Assembly (NCBI RefSeq): GCF_003600835.1
Contig: NZ_NQYC01000001.1
Location: 4,392,001 to 4,456,000 of the forward strand
Reading direction: 5' to 3'
Length of the DNA: 64,000 nt
From: Bacillus sp. PK3_68
Lineage (GTDB): Bacteria > Bacillota > Bacilli > Bacillales > Domibacillaceae
Of this stretch, positions 44,233 to 53,610 are shown one piece after another (the first letter of the stretch is position 1; each line of letters starts with the position of its first letter). The notes below the pieces were generated by a model. That model did no database searches. It was not told the origin of the DNA and saw only the letters and a program-made list of their open reading frames with translations. A program made the position numbers and the translations under genes.

Positions 44233-47200
44233 ATGAGAAAGATTAGTAAAATGCTGGTTGCAAATAGAGGAGAAATTGCTATTCGCGTTTTTCGTGCTTG
44301 TACAGAACTTCAGATTCGTACAGTGGCCATTTACTCAAAGGAAGATTCAGGCTCTTATCACCGTTACAAAGCGGACGAGGCCTACCTTGTTGGGAAAGAC
44401 AAAAAACCCATTGAGGCCTATCTTGATATTGAAAACATTATTGAGATTGCCAAACAGGCAGAAGTAGATGCCATTCACCCGGGGTATGGTTTCTTGTCAG
44501 AAAATATTGAATTTTCTAAACGCTGCGAGGAGGAAGGACTTATTTTTATTGGCCCAAAATCCCAGCATTTAGATATGTTTGGCGATAAAGTCAAAGCGAG
44601 AATTCAAGCTCAGCGGGCGGGTATACCGGTTATCCCAGGGACAGACGGTCCTGTCTCTGATCTCGAAGAAGTAGTAGCTTTCGGGAGGGAGCACGGTTTT
44701 CCGATTATGATTAAAGCAGCGCTCGGTGGCGGCGGACGCGGCATGCGGATTGTTCATAGTATTGAAGAGGTAAAAGAAGCCTATGAGAGAGCAAAGTCTG
44801 AAGCAAAAGCGGCTTTTGGCAACAGCGAAGTATATGTAGAGAAGTTTGTCCAAAACCCGAAACATATTGAAGTGCAGATCCTTGGGGATCACCAAGGGAA
44901 TATTATTCATCTTTATGAACGGGATTGTTCCGTACAGCGCCGTCATCAGAAAGTGGTAGAAGTGGCGCCGTGTGTCTCGTTACCTGAGGATTTGCGAAAT
45001 GAGATTTGCGAAGCAGCGGTCAAACTGATGAAAAATGTTGACTATTTAAACGCAGGGACAGTTGAATTTCTTGTTGCTGAAGGCAAGTTTTATTTCATTG
45101 AAGTAAACCCGCGTGTTCAGGTGGAACATACGATTACGGAGATGGTGACCGGTATTGATATTGTTCAGTCGCAAATCTTGATTGCAGAATACCATTCTTT
45201 ACACAGCGAAATAGTGGGAATTCCGGAGCAGAAAGACATTACGATCCATGGCTATGCGATTCAATCACGCGTTACGACAGAAGATCCGCTGAATGACTTT
45301 ATGCCGGATACAGGCAAAATTATGGCGTACCGCTCCGGTGGCGGCTTTGGCGTTCGCTTGGATGCAGGAAACGGTTTCCAAGGATCGATCATTACGCCTT
45401 ATTATGACTCGTTGCTTGTGAAGGTGTCCACACAGGCGCTGACTTTTGAGCAGGCGGCCTCGAAGATGCTGCGGAATTTGAAGGAGTTCCGGATTCGCGG
45501 CATTAAGACAAATATTCCGTTTCTTGAGAACGTGATGCGGCATGAAAACTTTATTACAGGGAACTACGATACATCGTTTATTGATACGACGCCGGAACTA
45601 TTCGTCTTTCCGAAAAGCAAAGACCGCGGAACGAAAATGCTCAATTATATCGGCAATGTGACGATCAACGGGTTTCCAGGAATTGAGAAAAAGAAAAAAC
45701 CTCTTTTTGACCAGCCGCCGGTTCCGAAAGTGAGCAGTCTAGAGCCAGCTGCCGTCGGCACCAAACAAATTTTAGACGAAAGAGGCGCCGATGGTTTAGT
45801 CGATTGGGTGAAATCTCGCTCAGAAGTGCTGTTAACCGATACGACATTCCGGGACGCTCATCAGTCCTTGCTCGCTACCCGTGTGCGGACTCATGATTTG
45901 CTTCGGATTGCCGAACCAACCGCAAAGCTGCTGCCAGAGGCTTTCTCTTTGGAAATGTGGGGCGGCGCAACCTTTGATGTCTCGTACCGTTTCTTAAAAG
46001 AAGATCCGTGGAAGCGTTTGACTGCATTAAGAGAAAAAGTGCCGAATGTCTTGTTCCAAATGCTGCTTCGGGCTTCCAATGCCGTTGGGTACACCAACTA
46101 TCCGGATAATGTGATCCGGGAGTTCGTGGATCAATCAGCCGCTGCCGGCATCGATGTGTACCGGATTTTTGACAGCTTGAACTGGATTAAAGGGATGGAA
46201 ACGGCGATTGATGCGGTTCGCCAGACAGGAAAAATTGCTGAGGCCTCTATTTGTTATACAGGAGACATTGACGATCCGGCCCGTCCGAAATACAACATTC
46301 AATATTATAAAGATATGGCGAAAGAACTGAAACAGCAGGGGGCGCACATTCTTGGCATTAAAGACATGGCCGGCTTGTTAAAGCCGCAATCGGCGTACCG
46401 TTTAATCTCGGAATTAAAAGCCACTGTGGATCTGCCGATCCATCTGCATACGCATGACACGAGTGGCAATGGTATTTACATGTATGCGAAAGCGATTGAA
46501 GCAGGGGTGGATATCGTCGATGTGGCGGTCAGTTCCATGGGGGGCCTCACTTCCCAGCCGAGTGCGAATGCCCTTTGTTATGCCTTAAAAGGCACAGAGC
46601 GCGAACCATCCGTCCGCGTAGAAGCAATGGAACAGCTATCCCGTTATTGGGAAGGAATTCGCCACTATTATCAGGACTTTGAAAGCGGCATGAAGGCACC
46701 GCATACTGAAATTTACGAGCATGAAATGCCGGGTGGGCAGTACAGCAATCTCCAGCAGCAGGCGAAAGCCGTTGGGCTTGGCGAACGATGGGAAGAAGTC
46801 AAAGACATGTACAGCCGCGTCAATTTAATGTTCGGCGATATTGTGAAAGTGACGCCGTCTTCTAAAGTCGTGGGCGACATGGCGCTCTTTATGGTACAAA
46901 ATGATCTGACGGAAGAAGAGGTGCTGGAAAGAGGCGATAAAATCGACTTCCCGGATTCCGTCATCGAGCTGTTTGAAGGGTATTTAGGCCAGCCATATGG
47001 CGGCTTCCCGAAACAGTTGCAGAAAGTGATCTTAAAAGGGAAAGAGCCGCTGACGGTTCGTCCGGGAGAGCTGTTGAAAGACGTAGATTTCCAGGCGCTG
47101 CGTGAAGAGCTCCAGCAGGAGCTGAAAGGCGAAGTGACCGAACAGGACATCATTGCCTATGCTTTATATCCAAAAGTATTTACCGACTATATGAAAACGA

Positions 47201-47724
47201 TTGATCAATTTGGCGATGTCTCTGTTCTGGATACACCAACATTCCTATACGGCATGAGACTGGGCGAAGAAATCGAAATTGAGATTGAGACAGGAAAAAC
47301 ACTGATTGTGAAGTTGGTATCGATCGGACAGGCCCAAACAGACGGCACCCGGGTAGTCTATTTTGAATTAAACGGGCAGCCGCGTGAAGTGGTGATTAAA
47401 GATGAAAGCATCAAATCTTCCGTGGCGTCTAAAATCAAAGCGGATCCGAAAAATGAAAGCCACTTGGCCGCCACAATGCCAGGAACAGTCATTAAAGTGC
47501 TCGTTGAAAAAGGAGAGAAAGTCGTCCAGGGAGATCATTTGATGATTACCGAAGCGATGAAAATGGAAACAACGGTCCAAGCGCCGTTTTCCGGTACTGT
47601 AGCAAATATTTATGTTCAAAACGGTGAAGCTATTTTGACAGGAGATTTGCTGGTTGAAATGGAAAAACAAAAAAAGAAACCCGTAAATCAACCATCTGCG
47701 AGTAAGGTTATGAGCACAACGTAA
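44233..47724 (+). CDS. pyc: Pyruvate carboxylase
   Basis: This 1163-aa biotin enzyme makes oxaloacetate from pyruvate, bicarbonate and ATP. The biotin carboxylase domain (1 to about 450) has KMLVANRGEIAIRVFRA, HPGYGFLSEN and the ATP-grasp loop GGGGRGMR. The carboxyltransferase TIM barrel (about 535-830) has DTTFRDAHQSLLATRVRT, HLHTHDTSGNG and PSANALCYALKG. The biotin carrier domain ends the protein with Lys1110 in EAMKMET. The ATG follows AAAGGAGAAAAAC. It is the only full central-metabolism gene here, in an unusual place behind the cystine operon, where it could use pyruvate from C-S lyase and sulfinate routes. The first kilobase looks AT-richer than the rest. Confidence 0.96.
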   Translation: MRKISKMLVANRGEIAIRVFRACTELQIRTVAIYSKEDSGSYHRYKADEAYLVGKDKKPIEAYLDIENIIEIAKQAEVDAIHPGYGFLSENIEFSKRCEEEGLIFIGPKSQHLDMFGDKVKARIQAQRAGIPVIPGTDGPVSDLEEVVAFGREHGFPIMIKAALGGGGRGMRIVHSIEEVKEAYERAKSEAKAAFGNSEVYVEKFVQNPKHIEVQILGDHQGNIIHLYERDCSVQRRHQKVVEVAPCVSLPEDLRNEICEAAVKLMKNVDYLNAGTVEFLVAEGKFYFIEVNPRVQVEHTITEMVTGIDIVQSQILIAEYHSLHSEIVGIPEQKDITIHGYAIQSRVTTEDPLNDFMPDTGKIMAYRSGGGFGVRLDAGNGFQGSIITPYYDSLLVKVSTQALTFEQAASKMLRNLKEFRIRGIKTNIPFLENVMRHENFITGNYDTSFIDTTPELFVFPKSKDRGTKMLNYIGNVTINGFPGIEKKKKPLFDQPPVPKVSSLEPAAVGTKQILDERGADGLVDWVKSRSEVLLTDTTFRDAHQSLLATRVRTHDLLRIAEPTAKLLPEAFSLEMWGGATFDVSYRFLKEDPWKRLTALREKVPNVLFQMLLRASNAVGYTNYPDNVIREFVDQSAAAGIDVYRIFDSLNWIKGMETAIDAVRQTGKIAEASICYTGDIDDPARPKYNIQYYKDMAKELKQQGAHILGIKDMAGLLKPQSAYRLISELKATVDLPIHLHTHDTSGNGIYMYAKAIEAGVDIVDVAVSSMGGLTSQPSANALCYALKGTEREPSVRVEAMEQLSRYWEGIRHYYQDFESGMKAPHTEIYEHEMPGGQYSNLQQQAKAVGLGERWEEVKDMYSRVNLMFGDIVKVTPSSKVVGDMALFMVQNDLTEEEVLERGDKIDFPDSVIELFEGYLGQPYGGFPKQLQKVILKGKEPLTVRPGELLKDVDFQALREELQQELKGEVTEQDIIAYALYPKVFTDYMKTIDQFGDVSVLDTPTFLYGMRLGEEIEIEIETGKTLIVKLVSIGQAQTDGTRVVYFELNGQPREVVIKDESIKSSVASKIKADPKNESHLAATMPGTVIKVLVEKGEKVVQGDHLMITEAMKMETTVQAPFSGTVANIYVQNGEAILTGDLLVEMEKQKKKPVNQPSASKVMSTT

Positions 47725-47757
47725 AAAATACATTAAATATAAAGATCGATATTATCT

Positions 47758-47788
47758 GACGTGCAGAGAATCTCTGTACGTCCTTTTT
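47758..47788 (+). terminator. Terminator after pyc
   Basis: GACGTGCAGAG / CTCTGTACGTC stem (one G-T pair) followed by CTTTTT. Confidence 0.85.
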
Positions 47789-47934
47789 AGGGCAAATTAA
47801 TAAGTGGAGTTTCGTTCTTTTTCAGTGAAGCTTTAAAGTAAAGTTTGATTATTTTGCTATCCTTTATTTCGCTAGTGTCCTAGTCAGAATCATCAAAGTT
47901 ATTATTTTAGGATTAGTTTTACCTCCTTACTCTT

Positions 47935-48235
47935 TGCAGTTTTTGAATAAACAATATTATAGTCCCGATGTTAAAAAATGACTCAGCTGTAATACTTGCT
48001 TTTTTATCAAATGCTAAAAGATGTAATTTCTTTGCCTTGGATTTAAATGTATCAACCAAAGATGTGACGATACCTTAACTTTGATAATTTTTGTGAACAT
48101 ACAGCTTATCTAAGTGCCCATTATGTGTTAAATCGCTAAAGCTAACAACCTTGTCGCTAACTTTTACAACAAATGTTATATTTTGACCCATTATGTAGTT
48201 TTTCCTGTTGCCATATTCTCTCTAATTAAATGCTG
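47935..48235 (-). pseudogene. GNAT N-acetyltransferase, decayed
   Basis: The minus strand reads NITFVVKVSDKVVSFSDLTH, then NGHLDKLYVHKNYQS (stop) GIVTSLVDTFKSKAKKLHLLA and ASITAESFFNIGTI. This is the GNAT pattern NGHLDxLYVHKDYQGxGIxTxLV..L.TEASITAxPFFE, with a stop in the acetyl-CoA loop and a damaged N-terminus. It is non-functional. Confidence 0.65.
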
Positions 48236-48420
48236 TAAAACTATTTATGAGTAGCGGAGAGGGTCATAAAGAACTTTACCAGTCTATTTGTAGAACACTT
48301 AGTCTTATGGATGAAGAAAGCTTCTAGGCGGACTGGTTCTGAACACGTTAGACAATTAAATACAAATTGTGCATTTTAGATTGTTTTACAACATTTCGTC
48401 TGATAAGTAGGAAAAAAATT

Positions 48421-48554
48421 ATCGAATTTAGGAATGAAAAAAGCCCTATTAATAAGTCTTTATCATCACGATTGCAAAGTTGATAAATTTTGAACTTGGA
48501 AGGAAAGAGAAATGTTGAATTAACAAGGTTTTAAAGTTGGCACAACTCTTGCAA
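48421..48554 (+). promoter_or_regulatory. Sigma-54 promoter P5 with enhancer-like site
   Basis: TTGGCACAACTCTTGCAA (48537-48554) is a full -24/-12 consensus. ATCGAATTTAGGAA (48421-48434) lies about 105 bp upstream. The whole stretch is a duplicate of 37034-37167. It precedes a dead TauE copy, and the amino-acid permease at 49204 may be served by it. Confidence 0.85.
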
Positions 48555-48592
48555 TATTAAAAACGATAAGCGAAAGCGGGAGGTGGAGTAAT

Positions 48593-48673
48593 TTGAATAG
48601 TACTGATGTTTGTAACTTAGTAAAGAAGTGTACTTCCATACATTGTAAAAACTCAAAGGTGGTAATAACATAA
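48593..48673 (+). CDS. 26-residue Cys-containing leader peptide, second copy
   Basis: TTG 48593 after GGGAGGTGG opens a frame beginning MNSTDVCNLVKKC, with a third Cys at position 17 (SIHCKNSK), ending TAA 48673 immediately before the ATG of the TauE pseudogene. The start and MNxxDVCNLxKK are shared with the frame at 37208. Survival beside a dead main gene is notable but may just reflect recent duplication. Confidence 0.4.
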   Translation: MNSTDVCNLVKKCTSIHCKNSKVVIT

Positions 48674-48943
48674 ATGCCGATTGAACAGGGGATTCCTGCT
48701 GTTACCTCAGTCGGAATTGTCGGCGTCACTTTTGGTCTCGTTGGCAGCTTTTCAATCTTAGCTGTACCTTCTATGCTTTATGTAGTGGAAGTATAAGATT
48801 TGCATATGGTTATTGGTAGTACTGCCCTTGCCGTTTCAAACAACACTTTCTTGAATTTTACACCTCATGTACTTACAGGCTATATTCTATGGAGACCGGC
48901 AATAATGTTTGTGATACCAGGTGCAGTAAAGACAGAGTTCTGA
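48674..48943 (+). pseudogene. Second TauE/SafE N-terminal half, decayed
   Basis: It aligns codon by codon with 37290-37560: EQGIPAVTSVGIVGVTFGLVG, SILAVPSMLYVVEV, then an in-frame TAA, then VIGSTALAVSNN and PHVLTGYILWRPAIMFVIPGA. The glycine-rich GGGG motif is already lost (GSF). No second half follows. It was duplicated together with promoter P5 and the leader frame. Confidence 0.85.
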
Positions 48944-49203
48944 TTTTCGTTTTCTTAGTTCCTGGTTCCGGATTGTGCTTTCTTACCTACCGATGGAGGT
49001 TAACAATGTACTAATAAAAATAAAAGGTTGTTAAACAAGACAGTAATTGGGATTATTATGGATATTAATAGACTAATAGTTTCGCGAAATGGAGTTTAAT
49101 TCAACTTGAATAATTTCATTTTTTTAAATCGCTAAATGGCAGAAGAATTTTTCGAACATTTTGATCATTAACAAAAAATTCTTTAAAATTGGAGGTAATT
49201 TTT

Positions 49204-50682
49204 ATGGGGAAACCGGCATCTAAATTAGATATTATTCCAAACAAGGAGAAACCAAACGGAAAGTTGCATCGAAGTCTACAGTCTAGACATTTAACAATGA
49301 TGGCTATAGGTGGTGCAATTGGAACGGGATTGTTTGTATCAAGTGGATCAGCTATTAGTACGGCAGGACCTGGTGGAGCACTAGTTGCTTATGTTTTGGT
49401 AGGAATAATGATTTATTTTGTAATGAATAGCTTAGGGGAGCTAGCATCATTTTTACCTGTACCGGGGTCATTTGAAACATATGCTACAAGGTATGTTGAT
49501 CCTGCATTCGGATTTGCTTTAGGATGGAATTATTGGTACACAAATGCCATTACAATTCCGGCCGATTTATCAGCTGCTGTTCTTATTATGCAATATTGGT
49601 TTCCAAACTCATCTGCACTCTTATGGAGTACTATCTTTTTGGTATTTTTACTAGCTCTTAATTTATTATCAGTTAAGGGGTATGGAGAAAGTGAATATTG
49701 GTTTGCGGGTATTAAGGTAGTTTCGATTATTTTATTTTTAGTTATCGGAACGGCAATGATTTTTGGAATTATGACAGGACATGCTGGAGGTTTTAGTAAT
49801 TTTACAAAAGGGGATGCCCCTTTTCACGGTGGATTTTTAACGATCTTTAGTGTTTTACTTGTTGCCGGTTTTGCATTTCAGGGGACTGAAGTGATCGCAA
49901 CTGCAGCTGGTGAAACGAATAACCCATCTAAGAGCGTGCCTAAGGCCATTCGTACAATTTTCTGGCGAATTCTTATTTTCTATGTATTTACGATATTGAT
50001 TATCGGCCTGCTTATTCCTTATACTGATCCCAAACTTCTCAAAACGGGTATTGATAATGTTTCTGTAAGTCCATTTACCCTTGTTTTTGAACGGGCAGGA
50101 TTAGCGTTTGCTGCTTCGGCTATGAATGCAGTTCTTCTCACCTCTATTTTATCGGCAGCAAATACCGCAATGTATGCATCTTCACGGATGCTTTGGGCAT
50201 TGGCAAAAGAAGGAAAAGCTCCCCGCATATTTGCGAAGATTAATTCCCGTGGTATTCCAATGGCTGCATTATGGGTATCAGTAATTTTTGGATTTATTTC
50301 ATTTTTATCCTCTATATTTGGAAGCGGTTCCTTTTTTATGTGGCTAGTGGCCACTTCCGCAATGACTGGATTTATTAAGTGGTTCGGAATAGCGTTTAGT
50401 CATTATCGCTTTCGAAAGGCCTATGTTGCTCAAGGAAGAGATCTTAATGAACTGCCGTTTAAAGCTAAATTATTTCCATTAGGTCCCATTATCACGTTTG
50501 TATTTCTTATTGTTTTAGTCCTTGGTCAAAATTTGTTTACAAACGGGAAGATTGATTGGGGAATGACAATAGCCAATTATAGCGGCATTATTCTTTTTTT
50601 AATTCTTTGGCTTGGTTATAAAATTATTCATAAAACAAAAGTTGTTCCTCTTACAGAATGTGATTTTGAGAATCGAGAGTAG
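49204..50682 (+). CDS. APC amino acid permease (LysP/GABA-permease type)
   Basis: This is a 492-aa, 12-TM permease of the AAT branch: LHRSLQSRHLTMMAIGGAIGTGLFVSSGSAI, ELASFLPVPGSFETYATRYVDPAFGFALGWNYWY, FAFQGTEVIATAAGETNNPSKSVPKAIRTIFWRI, SRMLWALAKEGKAPRIFAKINSRGIP. It most resembles LysP-like permeases, but the exact substrate is open. ATG 49204 follows TTGGAGG. The in-frame ATG 49189 overlaps that site. The nearest upstream promoter is P5, across the dead TauE copy. A terminator follows at 50712. In this setting a sulfur-containing amino acid is possible but unproven. Confidence 0.85.
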   Translation: MGKPASKLDIIPNKEKPNGKLHRSLQSRHLTMMAIGGAIGTGLFVSSGSAISTAGPGGALVAYVLVGIMIYFVMNSLGELASFLPVPGSFETYATRYVDPAFGFALGWNYWYTNAITIPADLSAAVLIMQYWFPNSSALLWSTIFLVFLLALNLLSVKGYGESEYWFAGIKVVSIILFLVIGTAMIFGIMTGHAGGFSNFTKGDAPFHGGFLTIFSVLLVAGFAFQGTEVIATAAGETNNPSKSVPKAIRTIFWRILIFYVFTILIIGLLIPYTDPKLLKTGIDNVSVSPFTLVFERAGLAFAASAMNAVLLTSILSAANTAMYASSRMLWALAKEGKAPRIFAKINSRGIPMAALWVSVIFGFISFLSSIFGSGSFFMWLVATSAMTGFIKWFGIAFSHYRFRKAYVAQGRDLNELPFKAKLFPLGPIITFVFLIVLVLGQNLFTNGKIDWGMTIANYSGIILFLILWLGYKIIHKTKVVPLTECDFENRE

Positions 50683-50711
50683 GTTAATTCATGCTGCGTT
50701 ATTAGAATGTA

Positions 50712-50754
50712 TTAATCCTTCCTTTATTTTAAGTAAAAAGGAAGGATTAATTTT
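50712..50754 (+). terminator. Terminator after the permease
   Basis: A 14-bp stem TTAATCCTTCCTTT / AAAGGAAGGATTAA followed by TTTT. Confidence 0.9.
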
Positions 50755-51163
50755 AGGCTAGCAAGTAACTTCATTTAGGTGTGGAATTGTCAAGATAGCT
50801 TTTTGTTTTCATTTATCTTTTTCTATTTAACCCCGACTTCAAAAATTTCCTCTAGTAGTTATTTTATTTTCTCCTTATTTTTATCTCATTTTATTATCCC
50901 AAGCGATTATCGAATCTCTATTCTTTAATTTTTTCATTAAGTTGTCCTGTAGTGGAATTTGATTTATATAGAACTGAGTTCTGATCTGATAAATTCAATT
51001 TTCTTCCTTTACTAGACGAGTTCGTTATTAGGGAAGGACAAATCTCAAATCTTAGCTGAAATAGGGATGAAGTAATTTATTAATATCTCCCTATATTTTA
51101 ATAAACTTTTAGCTTCGTCTATAAACTCAGATTTTTAAGGATTGAAGATTTCATACTTCCATT
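50755..51163. other. Intergenic stretch without recognised gene
   Basis: AT-rich upstream region of the second PatB operon. No coding remnant is supported. The regulatory sites downstream of it are listed separately. Confidence 0.3.
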
Positions 51164-51322
51164 TTCGGATGTGCGATAAATTTCTCACATTTGCTAAAAA
51201 ATTGCTCAAGAGCAAAGAGCAATTCCGATTGGATTCACATGATCAAATATTGTTGTATCAACAAAAGACATTCTTATTCTAATTGCTTAAGGGGGTCTTT
51301 TTAAATTGGCACGATTTTTGCA
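51164..51322 (+). promoter_or_regulatory. Sigma-54 promoter P6 with enhancer-like site
   Basis: TTGGCACGATTTTTGCA (51306-51322) has GG-N10-GC and the full -24/-12 wording. TTCGGATGTGCGAT (51164-51177, TTCG-N6-CGAT) lies about 130 bp upstream, like the dyad at 34744. A perfect palindrome TTGCTCAAGAGCAA (51202-51215) lies between them. The PatB start is 38 bp downstream. Confidence 0.85.
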
Positions 51323-51359
51323 ATGTAGTTTGACGAAGGAGTTTAAAAGGAGGAATAAA

Positions 51360-52547
51360 ATGAAATACAACTTTGATCAGGAAATTAACCGGATGAAAAC
51401 GGCTTGCGAAAAGTGGGATGATCTAGAGACGCGCTTTGGTGTGAATAATGTCCTGCCAATGTGGGTGGCTGATATGGATTTTATGGCACCGCCTGCTGTT
51501 ATCGAAGCCTTAAAGGAAAGGGTAGAGCATGGGATACTCGGTTATACCTATCGCCCAGACACGTATTTTGAAGCCATTATGGAATGGGTGTCACGAAGAC
51601 ATCAATGGTCAATTGAGAAAGAATGGATTACCCATAGCCCGGGTGTTATCCCGGCTTTGGCATTTATCTTACGTTCATTAACCCAGCCAGGTGATAAGAT
51701 TATCGTTCAATCACCAGTCTACCATCACTTCTTCCGAGTGATTGAATCTCAAGGAAGAACGGTTGTGAACAACCCTCTTTGTTTTGAGGAAGGACGATAC
51801 ACCATGGATTTTGCAGATTTAGAGGCTCAGATTGATTCGTCAGTTAAAATGTTAATCCTTTGTAGCCCGCATAATCCAGTGGGAAGGGTATGGACACGAG
51901 AAGAGCTCACACGTCTTGGGGAAATCTGTCTAGCAAACAATATATTGATTGTTTCCGACGAAATTCATTTTGATCTTGTGTACAAAAAGTATAAACATGT
52001 CCCAATCGCCTCGATTTCAGAAGCGCTAGCTAAACAGACCATCACGTGCTTCTCGCCAAGTAAGACATTTAATATTTGGGGAGTGCAAACATCTGTTGTT
52101 GTTATTCCAAATAGTGATCTGAGAGAACTCTATAATCGTGAAATCAACAGTATGGCAATTGGATGGGCGACCCCATTTGGTATAACTGCTTTGGAAAGTT
52201 CCTATCGATTCGGAGAAGAATGGCTAGAACAACTGATTGATTATTTAAAGGGAAATGTTGATTTTCTTCAGAGCTATTTGAAAAATCATATCCCTCAAAT
52301 CAAACTTATCGAACCGGAGGGGACTTACTTGCTATGGCTCGACTGTCGAGAATTCGGATTTGATGTGAAGGAATTAGACCAATTTATGCTGCATAAAGCA
52401 AGATTGGCCTTAAATGAAGGGCACATTTTTGGTCAAGGGGGAGAAGGCTTTATGCGAATGAATATCGCATGTCCCCGTTCTACGTTAAACAAAGCTCTAC
52501 GCCAATTAGAGCAAGCGGTCAAGCAACTTTCCCATATAGAAAAGTAA
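51360..52547 (+). CDS. patB: PatB/MalY-type PLP C-S lyase, copy 2
   Basis: This is a 395-aa paralogue of the enzyme at 41.4 kb, with MKYNFDQEINR, LPMWVADMDFMAPPAVIEAL, ILGYTYRPDTYFEA, LILCSPHNPVGRVWTREEL, VSDEIHFDL and PLP Lys235 in SPSKTFNIWGVQ. The predicted role is beta-elimination of cysteine, cystathionine or cysteine conjugates. ATG 51360 follows AAAAGGAGGAATAA. A longer frame from 51306 would start inside the sigma-54 promoter and is rejected. It is the first gene of a second lyase-dioxygenase operon. Two paralogues in parallel units suggest different substrates or expression. Confidence 0.92.
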   Translation: MKYNFDQEINRMKTACEKWDDLETRFGVNNVLPMWVADMDFMAPPAVIEALKERVEHGILGYTYRPDTYFEAIMEWVSRRHQWSIEKEWITHSPGVIPALAFILRSLTQPGDKIIVQSPVYHHFFRVIESQGRTVVNNPLCFEEGRYTMDFADLEAQIDSSVKMLILCSPHNPVGRVWTREELTRLGEICLANNILIVSDEIHFDLVYKKYKHVPIASISEALAKQTITCFSPSKTFNIWGVQTSVVVIPNSDLRELYNREINSMAIGWATPFGITALESSYRFGEEWLEQLIDYLKGNVDFLQSYLKNHIPQIKLIEPEGTYLLWLDCREFGFDVKELDQFMLHKARLALNEGHIFGQGGEGFMRMNIACPRSTLNKALRQLEQAVKQLSHIEK

Positions 52548-52573
52548 AACATAATAACATTGAGGAGGAATGA

Positions 52574-53173
52574 ATGATGAATCAAACTAATGAATATGAT
52601 TTCACAGATTTTGTTCGTGAGATGACCGTTATGGTTGAACGGTGTCATAATGATAATGAATGTGTTATTGAAGCAGAAAGATTGGTTGGTAAACTAATCC
52701 AGTCAAGTTCGTGGCTTTCTTCCGAGAAGAAAATACCCAGTGACAAGGGATACGCACGACATCTGCTGTACTGTGATCCAGAGGATCGTTTCGAAGTGAT
52801 AGCGCTAGTCTGGAAACCCGGTCAGAAGACCACTCTACATGATCACGATAATACATGGGGAGCAGAAGGAGTCATCGAGGGTCAGATCAAAGTGACTAAT
52901 TATATACGATTAAAGGAATTATCAGGGGGCAAAATTGTTCAGTTAAAGCATGTAGATACTACAATTGTAGGTGAGCGGGGGACAGGAAAATTATTGCCCC
53001 CAGCAGACTGTCACATCTTAGAAGGGATAGGGAATAAACCTGCTATCACTATCCATGTTTACGGAAAACAATTGAAAAAATTTCGGGAATTTACTCCATT
53101 AGATGAAGAGGGGCTATATATTGCTCAAGAAAAGCAGGTGGAATACACACCTGCACAGGTGTGTATTAAATAG
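52574..53173 (+). CDS. Thiol dioxygenase of the cysteine dioxygenase family
   Basis: This 199-aa cupin iron enzyme has ligands His89 and His91 in TLHDHDNTWGAEGVIEG and His147 in PADCHILEG, with His161/Tyr163 in IHVYG. It lacks the cross-linking Cys of true CDO and has the HDHxxTWGxxGVxxG wording common in bacterial cysteine/3-mercaptopropionate dioxygenase relatives. Its substrate may therefore be 3-mercaptopropionate or another thiol rather than cysteine. ATG 52574 follows GAGGAGGAATGA. It lies 26 bp after the PatB gene, so the two are co-transcribed from P6. It diverges strongly from the enzyme at 40.8 kb. Confidence 0.88.
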   Translation: MMNQTNEYDFTDFVREMTVMVERCHNDNECVIEAERLVGKLIQSSSWLSSEKKIPSDKGYARHLLYCDPEDRFEVIALVWKPGQKTTLHDHDNTWGAEGVIEGQIKVTNYIRLKELSGGKIVQLKHVDTTIVGERGTGKLLPPADCHILEGIGNKPAITIHVYGKQLKKFREFTPLDEEGLYIAQEKQVEYTPAQVCIK

Positions 53174-53610
53174 AAAAGGCGTGTCGAAGACCAGCCCTGC
53201 TGTTTGACAGCTACATGTTGGTAAGCAGTGCCCTAAGAAGGTGAAAGGTAACATGACGCTAATTGTCCTTTAAACTGGCCAAGATTTTATAATAAATGAT
53301 GGAGGCAAATGCTATGGCCTCCTCCACTCTCCGCTATTCTCGTTATCGAGTTAAAGGAAATTCAAAAACAATAGATAAGTATTCCCGTGTAAAAGATGAA
53401 CAACAAATTAATCTTTTATTGATAATTGGATGGTTTACCCTGACTTCCCTACCATTTGGTTGAAACAAGGGTGAAACGAAAAAATTTATAAGAAGCAGAG
53501 AGGCTAACCTTGTGAACCTATCGAAATATGGAGTGAATGTCATAGCCTCCAGATTAACTGAAAACTTTTCTAAAAAGAATTTTTACCACTAATATACAAG
53601 GAGTAAAGAA
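53174..53610. other. Gap between dioxygenase and aminotransferase
   Basis: It holds a loose inverted pair GGAGGC..GGCCTCC (about 53301-53327) and the phrase ATAGCCTCCAG at 53541, but no gene, clear terminator or -24/-12 promoter. GG and GC at 53210-53222 are only 8 bp apart and do not qualify. Confidence 0.3.

Noticed and set aside
46713-47153. 146-residue frame antisense to pyc, and other long antisense frames at 42838, 44569, 47368 and 50019
   Set aside because: Strong sense-strand genes with clear domains explain the sequence. Ser/Pro-rich antisense frames are by-products of codon bias.
51306-51359. 18-codon N-terminal extension of the second PatB
   Set aside because: It would begin on the -24 element of the promoter. 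AAAAGGAGG and homology with copy 1 place the start at 51360.
53208-53224. GG and GC pair at TTGGTAAGCAGTGCCC
   Set aside because: The spacing is 8 bp, not 10. Sigma-54 promoters do not tolerate this.
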